A DNA stretch of 64,000 nucleotides from Candidatus Saccharibacteria bacterium oral taxon 488 (lineage in GTDB: Bacteria; Patescibacteriota; Saccharimonadia; Saccharimonadales; Saccharimonadaceae). The notes under the pieces are model-generated. The model saw nothing but the letters and a program-made list of their open reading frames with translations. It did not search any database and was not told the DNA's origin. The translations under genes and the position numbers were made by a program. The stretch is taken from assembly GCA_013100805.1 (NCBI GenBank), contig CP040000.1:186001-250000 (forward strand), read 5' to 3'. Below are positions 8,764-17,228 of the stretch, in pieces (within the stretch, counting starts at the first letter, position 1; every line of letters starts with the position of its first letter).

Positions 8764-9834
8764 CTATTTTTCCGTATTCTGCGCCTTCAACTCTCGCTCA
8801 TACCGCTGCAATTGCTCAATCAAATCGTCAATATCCCCGTTCATTGCCGCGGGGATATTGCTGCGGCTGTAGTGGATGCGGTGGTCGGTGATGCGGTCTT
8901 GCGGGAAGTTGTAGGTGCGAATCTTCTCTGAGCGGTCGCCGGTGCCGACTAGCGAACGCCGTTCAGCGCTTAACTTGGCGTTTTCCTCGTCAATTTTCAT
9001 CTGTAGCAAGCGCGAACGCAGCACGCTCATGGCTTTTTCGCGGTTCTTGATCTGCGATTTCTCGTCTTGGTTGGTGACGATGATGCCAGTCGGCAGGTGG
9101 GTGATGCGCACTGCTGAGTCAGTGGTGTTGACGCTCTGGCCACCGTGGCCGCTGGAGCGGTAAATATCGACGCGCAGGTCATTCGGGTTGATTTCGATGT
9201 CAGTCTCTTCGGCTTCTGGCAGCACCGCCACGGTGACGGTCGAGGTATGGACGCGGCCTTGGCTTTCAGTGACCGGGACGCGCTGGACACGGTGGACGCC
9301 GCCTTCAAATTTCAATTTAGCGTATGGTGCGTCGCCCTTGACCATAAAAATAACTTCTTTATACCCGCCTGAGTCGTTGGCAGATTCGCTGATGAGCTCA
9401 GTTTTGTAGCCATTTGCTTCGCACCAGCGTAGATACATGCGGTACAGCTCCGCAGCAAATAGCGATGCTTCGTCGCCACCAGCGCCAGCACGGATTTCTA
9501 TGATGATGTTTTTCTCGTCGTTCGGGTCTTTGGGTGTCAACAGGATAAATAATTCTTCCTCCAGTTCTGCCAGGCGCGCTTCAGTTTCAGTAATTTCAGC
9601 TTTCGCTAATTCCGCTAATTCGCCGCCGTCATTCGCTAATTCTTTCGCCTCGACCAGGTTCTGTTCTAGCGCTATCCGCTCTTCGCCCTTGGCAATAAGC
9701 GTCTCCAGCTCTGAGAATCGCTTATTTTTTACGGTAAAATCTGGCGAGCCGTAAGCGTCAGGATGCGCTAAAAAATCACCCAGCGCTGTCCGCTCCGCCT
9801 TCAACGCCTCGAGGTCGAGAGAGATTTTTGTCAT
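8764..9834 (-). CDS. prfA: Peptide chain release factor 1
   Basis: RF1 ends translation at UAA and UAG. The PVT tripeptide (the PxT anticodon-mimic, in [10 protein letters not shown]), the catalytic GGQ loop ([12 protein letters not shown]) and the AGAGGDEAS motif of domain 2 are all present, and 356 residues is the usual length. PxT rather than SPF separates it from RF2 (prfB near 49.5 kb). A TATAAT box on the minus strand (plus 9842-9847) is 7 bases before the ATG with no Shine-Dalgarno sequence. An RF1 gene is relevant here because an amber codon interrupts the collagen-like gene at 30776. Confidence 0.97.
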   Translation of the reverse strand: MTKISLDLEALKAERTALGDFLAHPDAYGSPDFTVKNKRFSELETLIAKGEERIALEQNLVEAKELANDGGELAELAKAEITETEARLAELEEELFILLTPKDPNDEKNIIIEIRAGAGGDEASLFAAELYRMYLRWCEANGYKTELISESANDSGGYKEVIFMVKGDAPYAKLKFEGGVHRVQRVPVTESQGRVHTSTVTVAVLPEAEETDIEINPNDLRVDIYRSSGHGGQSVNTTDSAVRITHLPTGIIVTNQDEKSQIKNREKAMSVLRSRLLQMKIDEENAKLSAERRSLVGTGDRSEKIRTYNFPQDRITDHRIHYSRSNIPAAMNGDIDDLIEQLQRYERELKAQNTEK

Positions 9835-9887
9835 ATGGATTATTATAGCATATTGGTGGGGTGACAGCGGGTTCTTTGGCCCGACCT

Positions 9888-9916
9888 AAAACCACCCCGG
9901 TTATTGGGGCGGTTTT
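9888..9916 (-). terminator. Terminator downstream of rpmE
   Basis: An 11-bp stem (9888-9898 with 9906-9916) has a seven-base loop. In minus-strand RNA the single imperfect position is a G-U pair and the stem ends in UUUU, so it favours stopping the rpmE transcript. It lies 25 bases past the rpmE stop and upstream of the prfA promoter. Confidence 0.7.
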
Positions 9917-9941
9917 GAACTATACTGTGTCGTAGCTTGAG

Positions 9942-10328
9942 TTATTTCTTAGCTTTCTTGCTCTTCGCCTTAGGCGTAGCCGCTTTCTTCTTCGTGTCGT
10001 CTGTGTCATCGTCTGTTGTCTTGGCGGCTTTTTTGGCGGCAGCCTTCTTGGCTTTGTTTGCTAGGGCTGTCTTGCGAGCCTCGGCGGCTGCTTGGCGTGC
10101 CTTGAACCGGTCAACACGACCCTCGGTGTCGATGATCTTTTCTTCGCCGGTGAAGAATGGATGCGAGGCGCTAGAGATGTGCACCTTGACGAGTGGATAA
10201 GTTTTGCCATCTTCCCAAACGATGGTATCCGTGGTTTGCGCCGTTGACTGAGTCAAGAACGCGAAGCCCGCTTGATCGTCGCTAAATACGACCGGGCGAT
10301 AGTTCTGTGGGTGAATACTGCTTTTCAT
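9942..10328 (-). CDS. rpmE: 50S ribosomal protein L31 (type B) with a long basic C-terminal tail
   Basis: The first 80 residues match L31: [12 protein letters not shown] at the start, then [24 protein letters not shown] (given in part) and a GRVDRF end. The zinc-binding cysteines of type A are absent, so this is the zinc-free type B form. About 45 residues of Lys/Ala/Asp-rich tail follow, making 128 residues against the usual 80-90. The minus-strand promoter is good: TTGCAA (plus 10361-10366), a 17-base spacer and TAAAAT (plus 10338-10343), with AAGG close to the ATG. Confidence 0.93.
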   Translation of the reverse strand: MKSSIHPQNYRPVVFSDDQAGFAFLTQSTAQTTDTIVWEDGKTYPLVKVHISSASHPFFTGEEKIIDTEGRVDRFKARQAAAEARKTALANKAKKAAAKKAAKTTDDDTDDTKKKAATPKAKSKKAKK

Positions 10329-10467
10329 AACCTTGGTATTTTAGCAAAAAAGCACAGGTATTGCAAATATCGCCACTGGTGCAGCTGCATGCTGGAGCTA
10401 TACTCGTCGTTCGGCAAGGGCCGCTCAACAATTATGCTTGTAAATCATCAAAAATATTGTAATGTAC

Positions 10468-10492
10468 TTGACAAATTAAGAGAGAGTATAGT
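10468..10492 (+). promoter_or_regulatory. Promoter-like element with an (AG)4 tract
   Basis: TTGACA (10468-10473), AATTA, four AG units (10479-10486) and TATAGT (10487-10492). It matches the element at 8110 apart from one base and one AG unit fewer. The spacer to TATAGT is only 13 bases, which would be weak for a housekeeping sigma factor. Confidence 0.5.
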
Positions 10493-10529
10493 TGACTCCG
10501 ATGGCTAAAAAACCAAGGAGTTACACGAC

Positions 10530-11246
10530 ATGGATAAGGGAAAGCAGCCAAGTATTTGGGGTAAACACAACTTTAACCAATTGACAGAAGAAGCGTTTCG
10601 GCGCAATAAGGAAAAAGAAAGGGCGCAGGTTGTCGGTGAGATACTAGATCAACCTGATGGCTGCGAGAAGAGTAACATAGACGTTCTTAGTGATAACTCA
10701 TTATCGCGTCTTAGTAGGGCGCTTGAAAAGGCCTTTGAAGTGGAGCTATCTCCTAGCGTTTGCGATACTGTTAATGTGAGACTCTTTAGCCCCCACGAAT
10801 GTGTTGCCGACGATTCTTTTGTTGTGCCAATGGAAGTAAATACTTCAGTTGTGGCGCTTGATGCCTATGGACCTGGTTCCGTTGGGAGAGATGGGCCAAA
10901 GGTTGGTTCGATCTTATTGTTTAAAGTAGCGGGAAACCTTATTGAGGAGTCAGCGCCAGATATAACTGCAAAGGACTTAGCGTGGGGAGAGAACTGTGTG
11001 TTTGGTGCTTTTGTGGATGGCGACGCAATTAACTATTTTGAGATTGCTCAAACGAGTGGTGATGTCGTTCAGTCAGAATTACGTCGTAACGATCCGACAG
11101 AGGAGAATGGTCAATCTGTCGAGATGCAAGTTGTGAAACCGGGGAAGGATCGACTTATTGTTCAAAAGCTCTCTTCTTCAAGCGATGAGGCACTCCAGCT
11201 TGAGCAAGAGTTAGACAAGTTCATGGCGTCTCGCCCTGCTCAGTAA
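10530..11246 (+). CDS. Orphan protein of unknown function (238 aa)
   Basis: No family is recognised. The protein is soluble and acidic: an N-terminal helical part (about residues 1-75) is followed by a central beta-rich region with many V, G and D, and then a charged C-terminus with a helical LEQELDKF segment. The ATG at 10530 follows AAGGAG by ten bases. The 200 bases upstream hold only the rpmE promoter on the other strand and the AG-repeat promoter element. The next gene on the same strand, rpsB, has its own promoter. Confidence 0.7.
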   Translation: MDKGKQPSIWGKHNFNQLTEEAFRRNKEKERAQVVGEILDQPDGCEKSNIDVLSDNSLSRLSRALEKAFEVELSPSVCDTVNVRLFSPHECVADDSFVVPMEVNTSVVALDAYGPGSVGRDGPKVGSILLFKVAGNLIEESAPDITAKDLAWGENCVFGAFVDGDAINYFEIAQTSGDVVQSELRRNDPTEENGQSVEMQVVKPGKDRLIVQKLSSSSDEALQLEQELDKFMASRPAQ

Positions 11247-11250
11247 TCGG

Positions 11251-11279
11251 TTGCTTTTGGTGTCGACTCGTGTTAAAAT
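11251..11279 (+). promoter_or_regulatory. rpsB-tsf promoter
   Basis: TTGCTT (11251-11256) and TAAAAT (11274-11279) are spaced by 17 bases. The resulting leader of about 65 bases holds a perfect hairpin ahead of the rpsB ribosome site. Confidence 0.6.
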
Positions 11280-11306
11280 GATGGGGTAACTAAACATAAC
11301 GACACA

Positions 11307-11334
11307 GCCCGTCGCAGCTCCAAAAGCGACGGGC
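11307..11334 (+). promoter_or_regulatory. Perfect 9-bp hairpin in the rpsB 5' leader
   Basis: Bases 11307-11315 pair perfectly with 11326-11334 around a 10-base loop. No T run follows, so it is not an ordinary terminator. It ends 19 bases before the rpsB ATG and just before AAAGGAG. Because S2 regulates its own operon through leader RNA in other bacteria, an autoregulatory binding site is plausible but unproven. Confidence 0.55.
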
Positions 11335-11353
11335 GAGGAAAAGGAGTAACCTA

Positions 11354-12082
11354 ATGTCTGTAACAGTAGACATGAAAGCTTTATTTGAAGCTGGCGTTCA
11401 TTTTGGACACAAAACGAGCCGTTGGCACCCGAAAATGGCGCCATATATCCATTCAAAACGCCAGGATAGCCACATTATTGATTTGGCAAAGACGGCTGAG
11501 GCGCTAGAGAAAGCGCTGCCGGAGTTGACGAAAATTACCGCTAGCGGTAAAAAGGTGCTTTTCGTCGGTACGAAAAAACAAGCCAAAGACGTGGTGCGTC
11601 AAGCGGCCGAGAGTATCAATCAGCCGTACGTGGTTGAACGCTGGATCGGCGGTATGCTGACCAACGGCGCAACGATTGCTCAGCAGATCAAGAAGCTGAA
11701 GAACCTCGAGAAGCGTATGGCGTCGGGCGACCTCGAAAAGCGCTACAATAAACTAGAGGTGCAGCGTTTCCAAGAGGAAATTGATAATCTAAACTTCAAG
11801 TACGGCGGCATCAAGAATCTGATGGGCAAGCCGGGCGCGGTGGTCGTGGTTGACGCGCTGACTGATGCGAACGCAGTGTGCGAGGCAGAGGCTCTGGGCG
11901 TGCCAGTGTTTGCCGTGGTTGATACTAATGTCAATCCAACGGGCATCGACTACGTCATTCCGGGCAATGACGATGCGATCAAGAGTATCCAGCAGCTGCT
12001 GGACTACTTCACGGCGGCCGTAGCTGAGGGCGCAGGTAGTGTGAAGGCTGAAGAAAAACCAGTGAAAAAAGAGGAGAAATAG
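11354..12082 (+). CDS. rpsB: 30S ribosomal protein S2
   Basis: S2 binds late to the small subunit and is needed for S1 or mRNA placement. The N-terminal GVHFGHKTSRWHPKMAPYI (in part) and the later PDALTDANAV-like segment (here VDALTDANAVCEAEALGVPV, in part) are family signatures. At 242 residues it is normal, with a Lys/Glu-rich C-terminal tail. AAAGGAG precedes the ATG. It is followed by tsf after one base, the near-universal rpsB-tsf operon. Confidence 0.97.
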   Translation: MSVTVDMKALFEAGVHFGHKTSRWHPKMAPYIHSKRQDSHIIDLAKTAEALEKALPELTKITASGKKVLFVGTKKQAKDVVRQAAESINQPYVVERWIGGMLTNGATIAQQIKKLKNLEKRMASGDLEKRYNKLEVQRFQEEIDNLNFKYGGIKNLMGKPGAVVVVDALTDANAVCEAEALGVPVFAVVDTNVNPTGIDYVIPGNDDAIKSIQQLLDYFTAAVAEGAGSVKAEEKPVKKEEK

Positions 12083-12083
12083 G

Positions 12084-12680
12084 ATGGGAGTTTCTGTCGA
12101 TGACATTAAAAAGCTGCGCGAATTGACTGGCGTGGGCTTGACTGACGCAAAGAAGGCACTGGTCGAGACTGACGGCGATTTTGACAAGGCGCTGGAGGCA
12201 ATGCGTAAAAAAGGCTTGACCAAGGCTGAGAAAAAAGGCGACCGCGAGGCACGCGAAGGCTTGATTGAGGGCTATGTGCACTCGGGCCGAATTGGCGTGG
12301 TGGTTGAAGTGAACTGCGAGACCGACTTCGTGGCGCGGCTGGATGATTTCAAGACGTTGGCGCACGAAATTGCTATGCAAATTGCAGCCATGAGTCCGAA
12401 GTATGTTTCTGAGGCGGATATTTCGGCTGAGGAAATGGAGCGGGTGAAGGCTGAACTGATGGCCAGCGAGGCATTGGCAAGCAAGCCTGAAGAAATGCGC
12501 GAAAAAATTGTCGATGGTCAATTGAAAAAGCATTTTGTTGAACAGGTGTTGATGAGCCAGGCATACATTTTGGACGATTCTAAGACAGTTGAGCAGCACA
12601 TTAAGGAGGCAATCGCTAAACTTGGCGAGAACATCGTGGTGCGCCAGTTTAGGCGAATCGAGCTGGGTGTGAGCGAGTAA
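12084..12680 (+). CDS. tsf: Elongation factor Ts
   Basis: EF-Ts exchanges GDP for GTP on EF-Tu. The N-terminal UBA-like part reads LRELTGVGLTDAKKAL, and the core carries VNCETDFVAR, the TDFV contact to EF-Tu. At 198 residues it is a short form, like that of Thermus and unlike the 280-residue E. coli protein: one core subdomain is missing. A GAGGAG site lies in the end of rpsB, and the start follows the rpsB stop by one base. Confidence 0.96.
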   Translation: MGVSVDDIKKLRELTGVGLTDAKKALVETDGDFDKALEAMRKKGLTKAEKKGDREAREGLIEGYVHSGRIGVVVEVNCETDFVARLDDFKTLAHEIAMQIAAMSPKYVSEADISAEEMERVKAELMASEALASKPEEMREKIVDGQLKKHFVEQVLMSQAYILDDSKTVEQHIKEAIAKLGENIVVRQFRRIELGVSE

Positions 12681-12764
12681 CTCTAAGCCTATTCAGGTAC
12701 TGTTTATTGTCTGGCTGGGTTTGGTGCTAGTGTTTACCTATGTTGGGTGTTAGTGTTGTATGTG

Positions 12765-12793
12765 TTGACAATATGCTCTATCTGTGATAGTAT
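12765..12793 (+). promoter_or_regulatory. Consensus-like promoter for the coiled-coil gene at 12848
   Basis: TTGACA (12765-12770), a 17-base spacer and TAGTAT (12788-12793). The leader is about 48 bases. The preceding 85 bases after tsf are T/G-rich and show nothing else I can name. Confidence 0.6.
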
Positions 12794-12847
12794 CGGCGTA
12801 GGATTAGATGCAGCGATATTAAAACTATAGAAGAATATGAGGTTTGT

Positions 12848-14299
12848 ATGCATAAAATGAGCCCTAGCCCTGAATCAAGCGTAAAAACACCCCACATTGG
12901 CCACATGCCTGATGGATGGGGCCCTTCTCTGAAAAAGGGGGTTGACTCTGATGCCTCTAGACGGGAGGATGTGCAACAGGAATGGACCGTGTTGACGACG
13001 CACGGCGGAAATCTTCCGTCTACGTGGAGCGAGCAGGCTAGTCGTATGCTCAATACTGCCGGAGAGGCGCGACTTGGTGAGGGCCAGAATCCTGGTCCTG
13101 ATTTTCGAGAACCTACACCAATGGAAGCAATGGACGGCTGGAGCGCTGCCACATTATCGGAGAGCAAGACTCAAGGGTGGGCTGATCCGTTTGAGCAAAC
13201 ACCAGGTGGTCGTCGAGAGTCTTTGGCAAAACGAATTATTGGTGGTCTGAAAGGCTTAGGGGAAAAACTATCAAATCATGGCGGAGCGGCAAAGAGAAAG
13301 ATTAGTGAAGTATTCAATAAGGCAGCTGAGACCGGGAATAACCTAAAAGAGACTATCGGTCAGGCTGCTCAGAGTGCTAAGGAGCGTCGTGCTGAACGCC
13401 GCCAGCAACGCGAGGAGGTTCGCAAGAACCGTGAAAATGAGTTGGCTACAAAAAGGCAGGAGCGTCAGGAGCGAGCTCAGAAGCGCAAAGAGGCGGCAGG
13501 CGAACGCCGCGAGGCGGCCAGGAATGATAGAAATGCTGAGGTTGAGGATTTGCGAAAAAGGGCTGGACTCAGAGAAGAGATCGTAGCCGTAGAAGGTAGG
13601 CAGAAGGGTGCTGATACAGAAATCGCTGAAACGAAAGCAGAGATTGAAGCAATGTCGAGTGGCGAACTGGCGAGCGCATTTGAACGGCTCACGGCGGCGC
13701 GTGAGGCGTACGAGAGCAGTAGACACCCAGTTGGTTCTCTCGAAAATAAACAACTGGCGTTAGCAGAAAGCATAGCAGAAAGTGCATGGCGAGTCGCCAG
13801 CGGTCAAGTCGAGATGCTCAAGCTTAGCTTGCAAGAACTTGAGATGAAACGGCAAGGTCTTGAGAGTCAGCGCCAAGAGGCTCTTGATAAGATTCGTGAG
13901 ATAAATGAGCAGCGAGGTGAGCGCATAACGGCTGCCAAAGAAAGGCAGGCGGCACGCCGCGCGGCGCGCCGGGAAAAGTGGGCCGCCGTGAAGGGAGCGG
14001 TTGATGATGGTTTTGAGTCTGTTGGTGAACGGGTTAGTGCTGCCGCTGATCGATTAGATGAGGTGGCTGGTCGTGCGACCGAGCGAATCGGTGAGATGCG
14101 TACTACCGCAGCGCAGCGACTACGGGACATCGGTAGCTATCTATCACGTCCGTTTGCTCTTATGGGACGTAAGACAAAAGAAACGCTCACGGTAATGGGT
14201 GAGTTTAGTCGACGGGTTGGTAGGGCGGCAGTTGCAGGCCATGTAGCGTTCAAACAGGAAATGCAAAACTCGAGTCCTAATGTAGGTGATAGGGTCTAA
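12848..14299 (+). CDS. Large basic coiled-coil protein of unknown function (483 aa)
   Basis: No family is recognised. Residues 1-120 look disordered (rich in P, S, G and D). From about residue 130 to 390 the chain is almost entirely helical and highly charged, with Arg/Glu/Lys/Gln-rich coiled-coil blocks such as KERRAERRQQREE and KRQERQERAQKRKE, then a second coil from about 265 to 375. The C-terminal 100 residues contain ala-rich amphipathic helices (SVGERVSAAADRLDE). There is no signal peptide or membrane span. GAGG lies five bases before the ATG. It is followed by a small acidic protein, probably from the same transcript, which could be its partner. Confidence 0.7.
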   Translation: MHKMSPSPESSVKTPHIGHMPDGWGPSLKKGVDSDASRREDVQQEWTVLTTHGGNLPSTWSEQASRMLNTAGEARLGEGQNPGPDFREPTPMEAMDGWSAATLSESKTQGWADPFEQTPGGRRESLAKRIIGGLKGLGEKLSNHGGAAKRKISEVFNKAAETGNNLKETIGQAAQSAKERRAERRQQREEVRKNRENELATKRQERQERAQKRKEAAGERREAARNDRNAEVEDLRKRAGLREEIVAVEGRQKGADTEIAETKAEIEAMSSGELASAFERLTAAREAYESSRHPVGSLENKQLALAESIAESAWRVASGQVEMLKLSLQELEMKRQGLESQRQEALDKIREINEQRGERITAAKERQAARRAARREKWAAVKGAVDDGFESVGERVSAAADRLDEVAGRATERIGEMRTTAAQRLRDIGSYLSRPFALMGRKTKETLTVMGEFSRRVGRAAVAGHVAFKQEMQNSSPNVGDRV

Positions 14300-14390
14300 T
14301 TCTAACGAGATAAATAGTAGGCTACTTGTCGAGGAAATTGATACGACAGTTGAGATAACTAATAAAATATAAAATAAAAAAGGATAGTTT

Positions 14391-14753
14391 ATGAATAACG
14401 ACAATACATCACAGGTTAATCTTGATGAGGCATTGATCACGGTCGATCAGCTACGAGAGATGGGTATTAATCTGCCAGAACAGCAATTGCAAGAGCTAGC
14501 CGCTCACGTGCAAGATACGATTAATGAGCGAATTGGTGAGGAGGCCGTGGAATCTCTAACAGGTGAACAGCTGGAAGAATTAATCACAATGCAGGATAGT
14601 GGTGCGCCGGGTGATCAGATTAGTGAGTGGCTGCGTACACGAGTACCGGATTACGAGCAGATAGTTGAAGATAATACTATGATTGTGCTTGGCGAAGTTG
14701 TCGATGATATTGACGCAATTCAACAACCAAAATCTGAAGCCGACAGTGAGTGA
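14391..14753 (+). CDS. Small acidic orphan protein (120 aa)
   Basis: No family is recognised. The protein is strongly acidic, rich in E, D, Q and I, and mainly helical, with amphipathic segments such as LREMGINLPEQQLQELA. AAAGGA precedes the ATG. It lies 91 bases after the basic coiled-coil gene with no terminator between, and a strong terminator follows, so the two probably form one unit. The opposite charge of the two products would fit a complex, but that is only an inference. Confidence 0.65.
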   Translation: MNNDNTSQVNLDEALITVDQLREMGINLPEQQLQELAAHVQDTINERIGEEAVESLTGEQLEELITMQDSGAPGDQISEWLRTRVPDYEQIVEDNTMIVLGEVVDDIDAIQQPKSEADSE

Positions 14754-14783
14754 ATAATATCGTCACGCTTGACTTAGCATGAT

Positions 14784-14809
14784 AAATCCCGCCAAAATGG
14801 CGGGATTTT
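14784..14809 (+). terminator. Intrinsic terminator after the 12848-14753 unit
   Basis: A perfect 10-bp stem (14784-14793 with 14799-14808), a 5-base loop and a TTTT end. The symmetric AAA/TTT flanks allow it to work on both strands, and it overlaps the last base of recF, which converges on it. Confidence 0.85.
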
Positions 14810-15863
14810 AGCGCGTGGAGATTATCAGGCAATCATCCCTCTGGTGGCGGGCGTCGGTGGTGGTGACTACGAATTGATGATGTTGGATGGTTTCTTGGAG
14901 GAGTTTCTCGCGAGTGGCATCTAGTTCAGAAAACACATCATCCAGGAGGATGAGCGGCCGCGATTGGCTAGCTTTTGTTTGCAGTTCCAGCTCGAGCAGC
15001 TTGAAAGCCAGCATAATGGTGCGCATTTCGCCGCGCGAGGCGACTTTGATGGCTGGTTGATTATGGAGGAAAATCGCAAAATCTTCGCGGTGTGGGCCGG
15101 CCGAAGTATGGCCTGTAGCGATCTCATAGTCGCGGGCGCGCTGCAGACGGTCGAGAAGCGCTTGTTCGTATTGATCAAGTGAAGCACTGGCTTGATAAGC
15201 AGCTGCAAAAGCTGTCTTGCGTCCCGCCAGCGCTGCATATAAACTACTCAGCGCCGCCTCGTGCTTAGCCAAGAATTCAGCGCGAGCTTGGGCGATATGA
15301 GCTGCTAACTGGACAAATTTAATATCCCAAGCAAAGAGATGATCGCGCCAGTTTTGAGTCGTCTCGTGGGGGTGTTTGAGTAGTTCATTGCGCTGGAGCA
15401 AGGTTCGGTGAAAGGCACGGAGAGTGGCTTCGTATTGAGCATCCAGCCGAGATAATATACCGTCCAGAAAATCCCGCCGCCGCGATGGCGAGGAGGAAAT
15501 GAGCCGTAGCTCGCTCGGCTCAAACAGAACGACCGGCAGGCGATGTTTGCGGGGGAGGAGCTTGCTGCGACTATCGTTAATCGTGAACTCTTTATTTATC
15601 GTGCCGTCGGCTGTGCGGAGCAGCTGGAGACGTCGGGGGGTGTCATTAGTTTCGAGATGGATGATGGTTTGTGTTTGGCCGTGCTGCATACAGTCAGCGA
15701 GGCTACCACGAAAGCTACTGCCGCGGAGGGCAACGTATATCGCTTCGAGCAAGTTTGTCTTGCCGGTGCCGTTTGGTCCAATGATGACGGTTCCGCCCGG
15801 TGCGAGCGTTGTCTCATAGAGGCCGTAGGAGCGAAAATGATATAGCTTAATTTGTGTTATCAC
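14808..15863 (-). CDS. recF: DNA replication and repair protein RecF
   Basis: RecF is an SMC-like ATPase that helps load RecA at gaps, together with RecO (present at 63.2 kb). Walker A is GPNGTGKTN near residue 30, the signature region reads SRGEMRTIMLAFKLLE near residue 275, and Walker B is LILLDDVFSELD near residue 305. The 351-residue length is normal. The start is a GTG at 15863, 8 bases after a TATAAT box (plus 15872-15877), so the message is probably leaderless. It is not near dnaA or dnaN, its usual neighbours. Confidence 0.95.
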   Translation of the reverse strand: MITQIKLYHFRSYGLYETTLAPGGTVIIGPNGTGKTNLLEAIYVALRGSSFRGSLADCMQHGQTQTIIHLETNDTPRRLQLLRTADGTINKEFTINDSRSKLLPRKHRLPVVLFEPSELRLISSSPSRRRDFLDGILSRLDAQYEATLRAFHRTLLQRNELLKHPHETTQNWRDHLFAWDIKFVQLAAHIAQARAEFLAKHEAALSSLYAALAGRKTAFAAAYQASASLDQYEQALLDRLQRARDYEIATGHTSAGPHREDFAIFLHNQPAIKVASRGEMRTIMLAFKLLELELQTKASQSRPLILLDDVFSELDATREKLLQETIQHHQFVVTTTDARHQRDDCLIISTR

Positions 15864-15877
15864 TGATGATAATTATA

Positions 15878-16552
15878 TCACGCGGCTTCTTCTGGCGAGG
15901 TTAGTTCCGCATAAGGATCGGCTACCCGTCGGAGATTTTTTTGGTCTTCTGGATCAATGAGTCCTGGATGAGAGAGAATGCTATGTTTGATTTGGGTTTC
16001 ATGCAGCGAAAGGGGACGTTGCATATTTCTATATTCGGGCGGTAGGTCTTGCTCGTTACCACTAGTAATATCGTTTTCGATGACACATTCCCACGTGTCG
16101 GGTGCGCTCTCGATGAGCTTGACATGGTGAGTGCCAGTGACGCCCAAGTAATCAATAGGCATTGGCGGAAATTCAATGGCTACTCGTGGTGTTTCGGGGT
16201 GCTCCTCCATATACCAGTCTTCTGCACGGCGGATGGTGAATTCCTGTCCCCCGTATTCAACTTTTACGGTCTTAAAGCCATTGGGGTGTTCCTTGTCGGC
16301 ATCAAGAGTGTTGTTGTTTTCAGCGGCGATCGCGGTAGCCTCACCGAAGAACTCACGACTTTCGTCTTGGTCACCTGGTGTCTCCACGTCGCCAGTAGGT
16401 TCGTTAATACCATCCGGGAGATTACCGTAAAGGTCTGTATCATAGTCACCGTTGCGTTTTGCAATTTCCTCAGGGTTAAGCGGAGTTGGTCTTCTCTTTG
16501 TCCTCTCTCCGTCTTTTCCAATCCAGTCTAGTCGTTCAATATCGTAGGCCAT
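15878..16552 (-). CDS. Orphan protein of unknown function (224 aa)
   Basis: No family is recognised. The first 90 residues are polar and probably disordered (rich in D, N, E, G and P). A compact region from about 95 to 165 contains VKVEYGGQEFTIRRAEDWY and EFPPMPIDYLGVTGTHHV (both in part). The C-terminus is helical and acidic. There is no signal or membrane segment. On the minus strand it starts 18 bases after a TATAAC box with AGAAG near the ATG. It sits upstream of recF, but recF has its own promoter in the 14-base gap. Confidence 0.7.
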   Translation of the reverse strand: MAYDIERLDWIGKDGERTKRRPTPLNPEEIAKRNGDYDTDLYGNLPDGINEPTGDVETPGDQDESREFFGEATAIAAENNNTLDADKEHPNGFKTVKVEYGGQEFTIRRAEDWYMEEHPETPRVAIEFPPMPIDYLGVTGTHHVKLIESAPDTWECVIENDITSGNEQDLPPEYRNMQRPLSLHETQIKHSILSHPGLIDPEDQKNLRRVADPYAELTSPEEAA

Positions 16553-16643
16553 CTTCTAAGTTTCTGTTTAGTTATACGTTAACGCTTCGATTTTAGCATG
16601 AATATTTGGATAAGTCAAGCAGACAACCCTACCATCAGTCTGC

Positions 16644-16649
16644 TATAAT
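16644..16649 (+). promoter_or_regulatory. frr promoter -10 box
   Basis: TGC-TATAAT extended -10 element at 16641-16649, 24 bases before the frr ATG, with GGGAGGA in the short leader. Confidence 0.6.
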
Positions 16650-16673
16650 GGATGATAGATAATGGGAGGAAAT

Positions 16674-17228
16674 ATGTTTGACACACAACCATATGAGGAT
16701 AAAATGGCGCAGGCGTTTAGTCATTTTCAGGACGAGCTAAAAAAGGTGCGGACGGGCCGGGCGCATGCCGGGATGCTGGATGGCGTGATGGTAGAGGCGT
16801 ACGGGGCGCGGATGCCGCTCAACCAGGTGGCAAATGTGACGGCACCGGAGGCGCAGATGCTGCTGGTGACGCCGTTTGATCCGAGCAATATTACGGCAAT
16901 TTCGGCAGCGATTCGCGATAATCAGAGCTTGGGCTTTAATCCGTCCGATGATGGACGGGTGGTGCGCGTGCCAGTGCCAGCGCTGACTGAGGAGCGCCGC
17001 AAGCAATTAGTCAAGCAAGTCAGTGAAAAGGTCGAAGAAGCGCGGATCGCTATGCGGACGATTCGCCAGGATGCCCTGAAGGATGCCAAGCGCATGAAAG
17101 ACGCCAAGGAGCTCGGCGAGGACGATCTCAAGCGAGTTGAGAAAGAAATCGACACACTGATGGGCGCGATGCAAGCACAAATTGACGACGCGTTTAAGGC
17201 AAAAGAAAAGGATGTGTTGACGGTTTGA
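16674..17228 (+). CDS. frr: Ribosome recycling factor
   Basis: RRF splits post-termination ribosomes with EF-G. The helical hairpin signatures KVRTGRAHAGML near residue 21 and the C-terminal KRMKDAKELGEDDLKRVEKE (in part) are clear, and 184 residues is the normal length. I chose the ATG at 16674 because GGGAGGA lies just ahead; the ATG at 16662 would place that site inside the gene. It begins an apparent operon with a nucleotidyltransferase-like gene, uppS, rseP, a CPBP protease and proS. Confidence 0.96.
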   Translation: MFDTQPYEDKMAQAFSHFQDELKKVRTGRAHAGMLDGVMVEAYGARMPLNQVANVTAPEAQMLLVTPFDPSNITAISAAIRDNQSLGFNPSDDGRVVRVPVPALTEERRKQLVKQVSEKVEEARIAMRTIRQDALKDAKRMKDAKELGEDDLKRVEKEIDTLMGAMQAQIDDAFKAKEKDVLTV

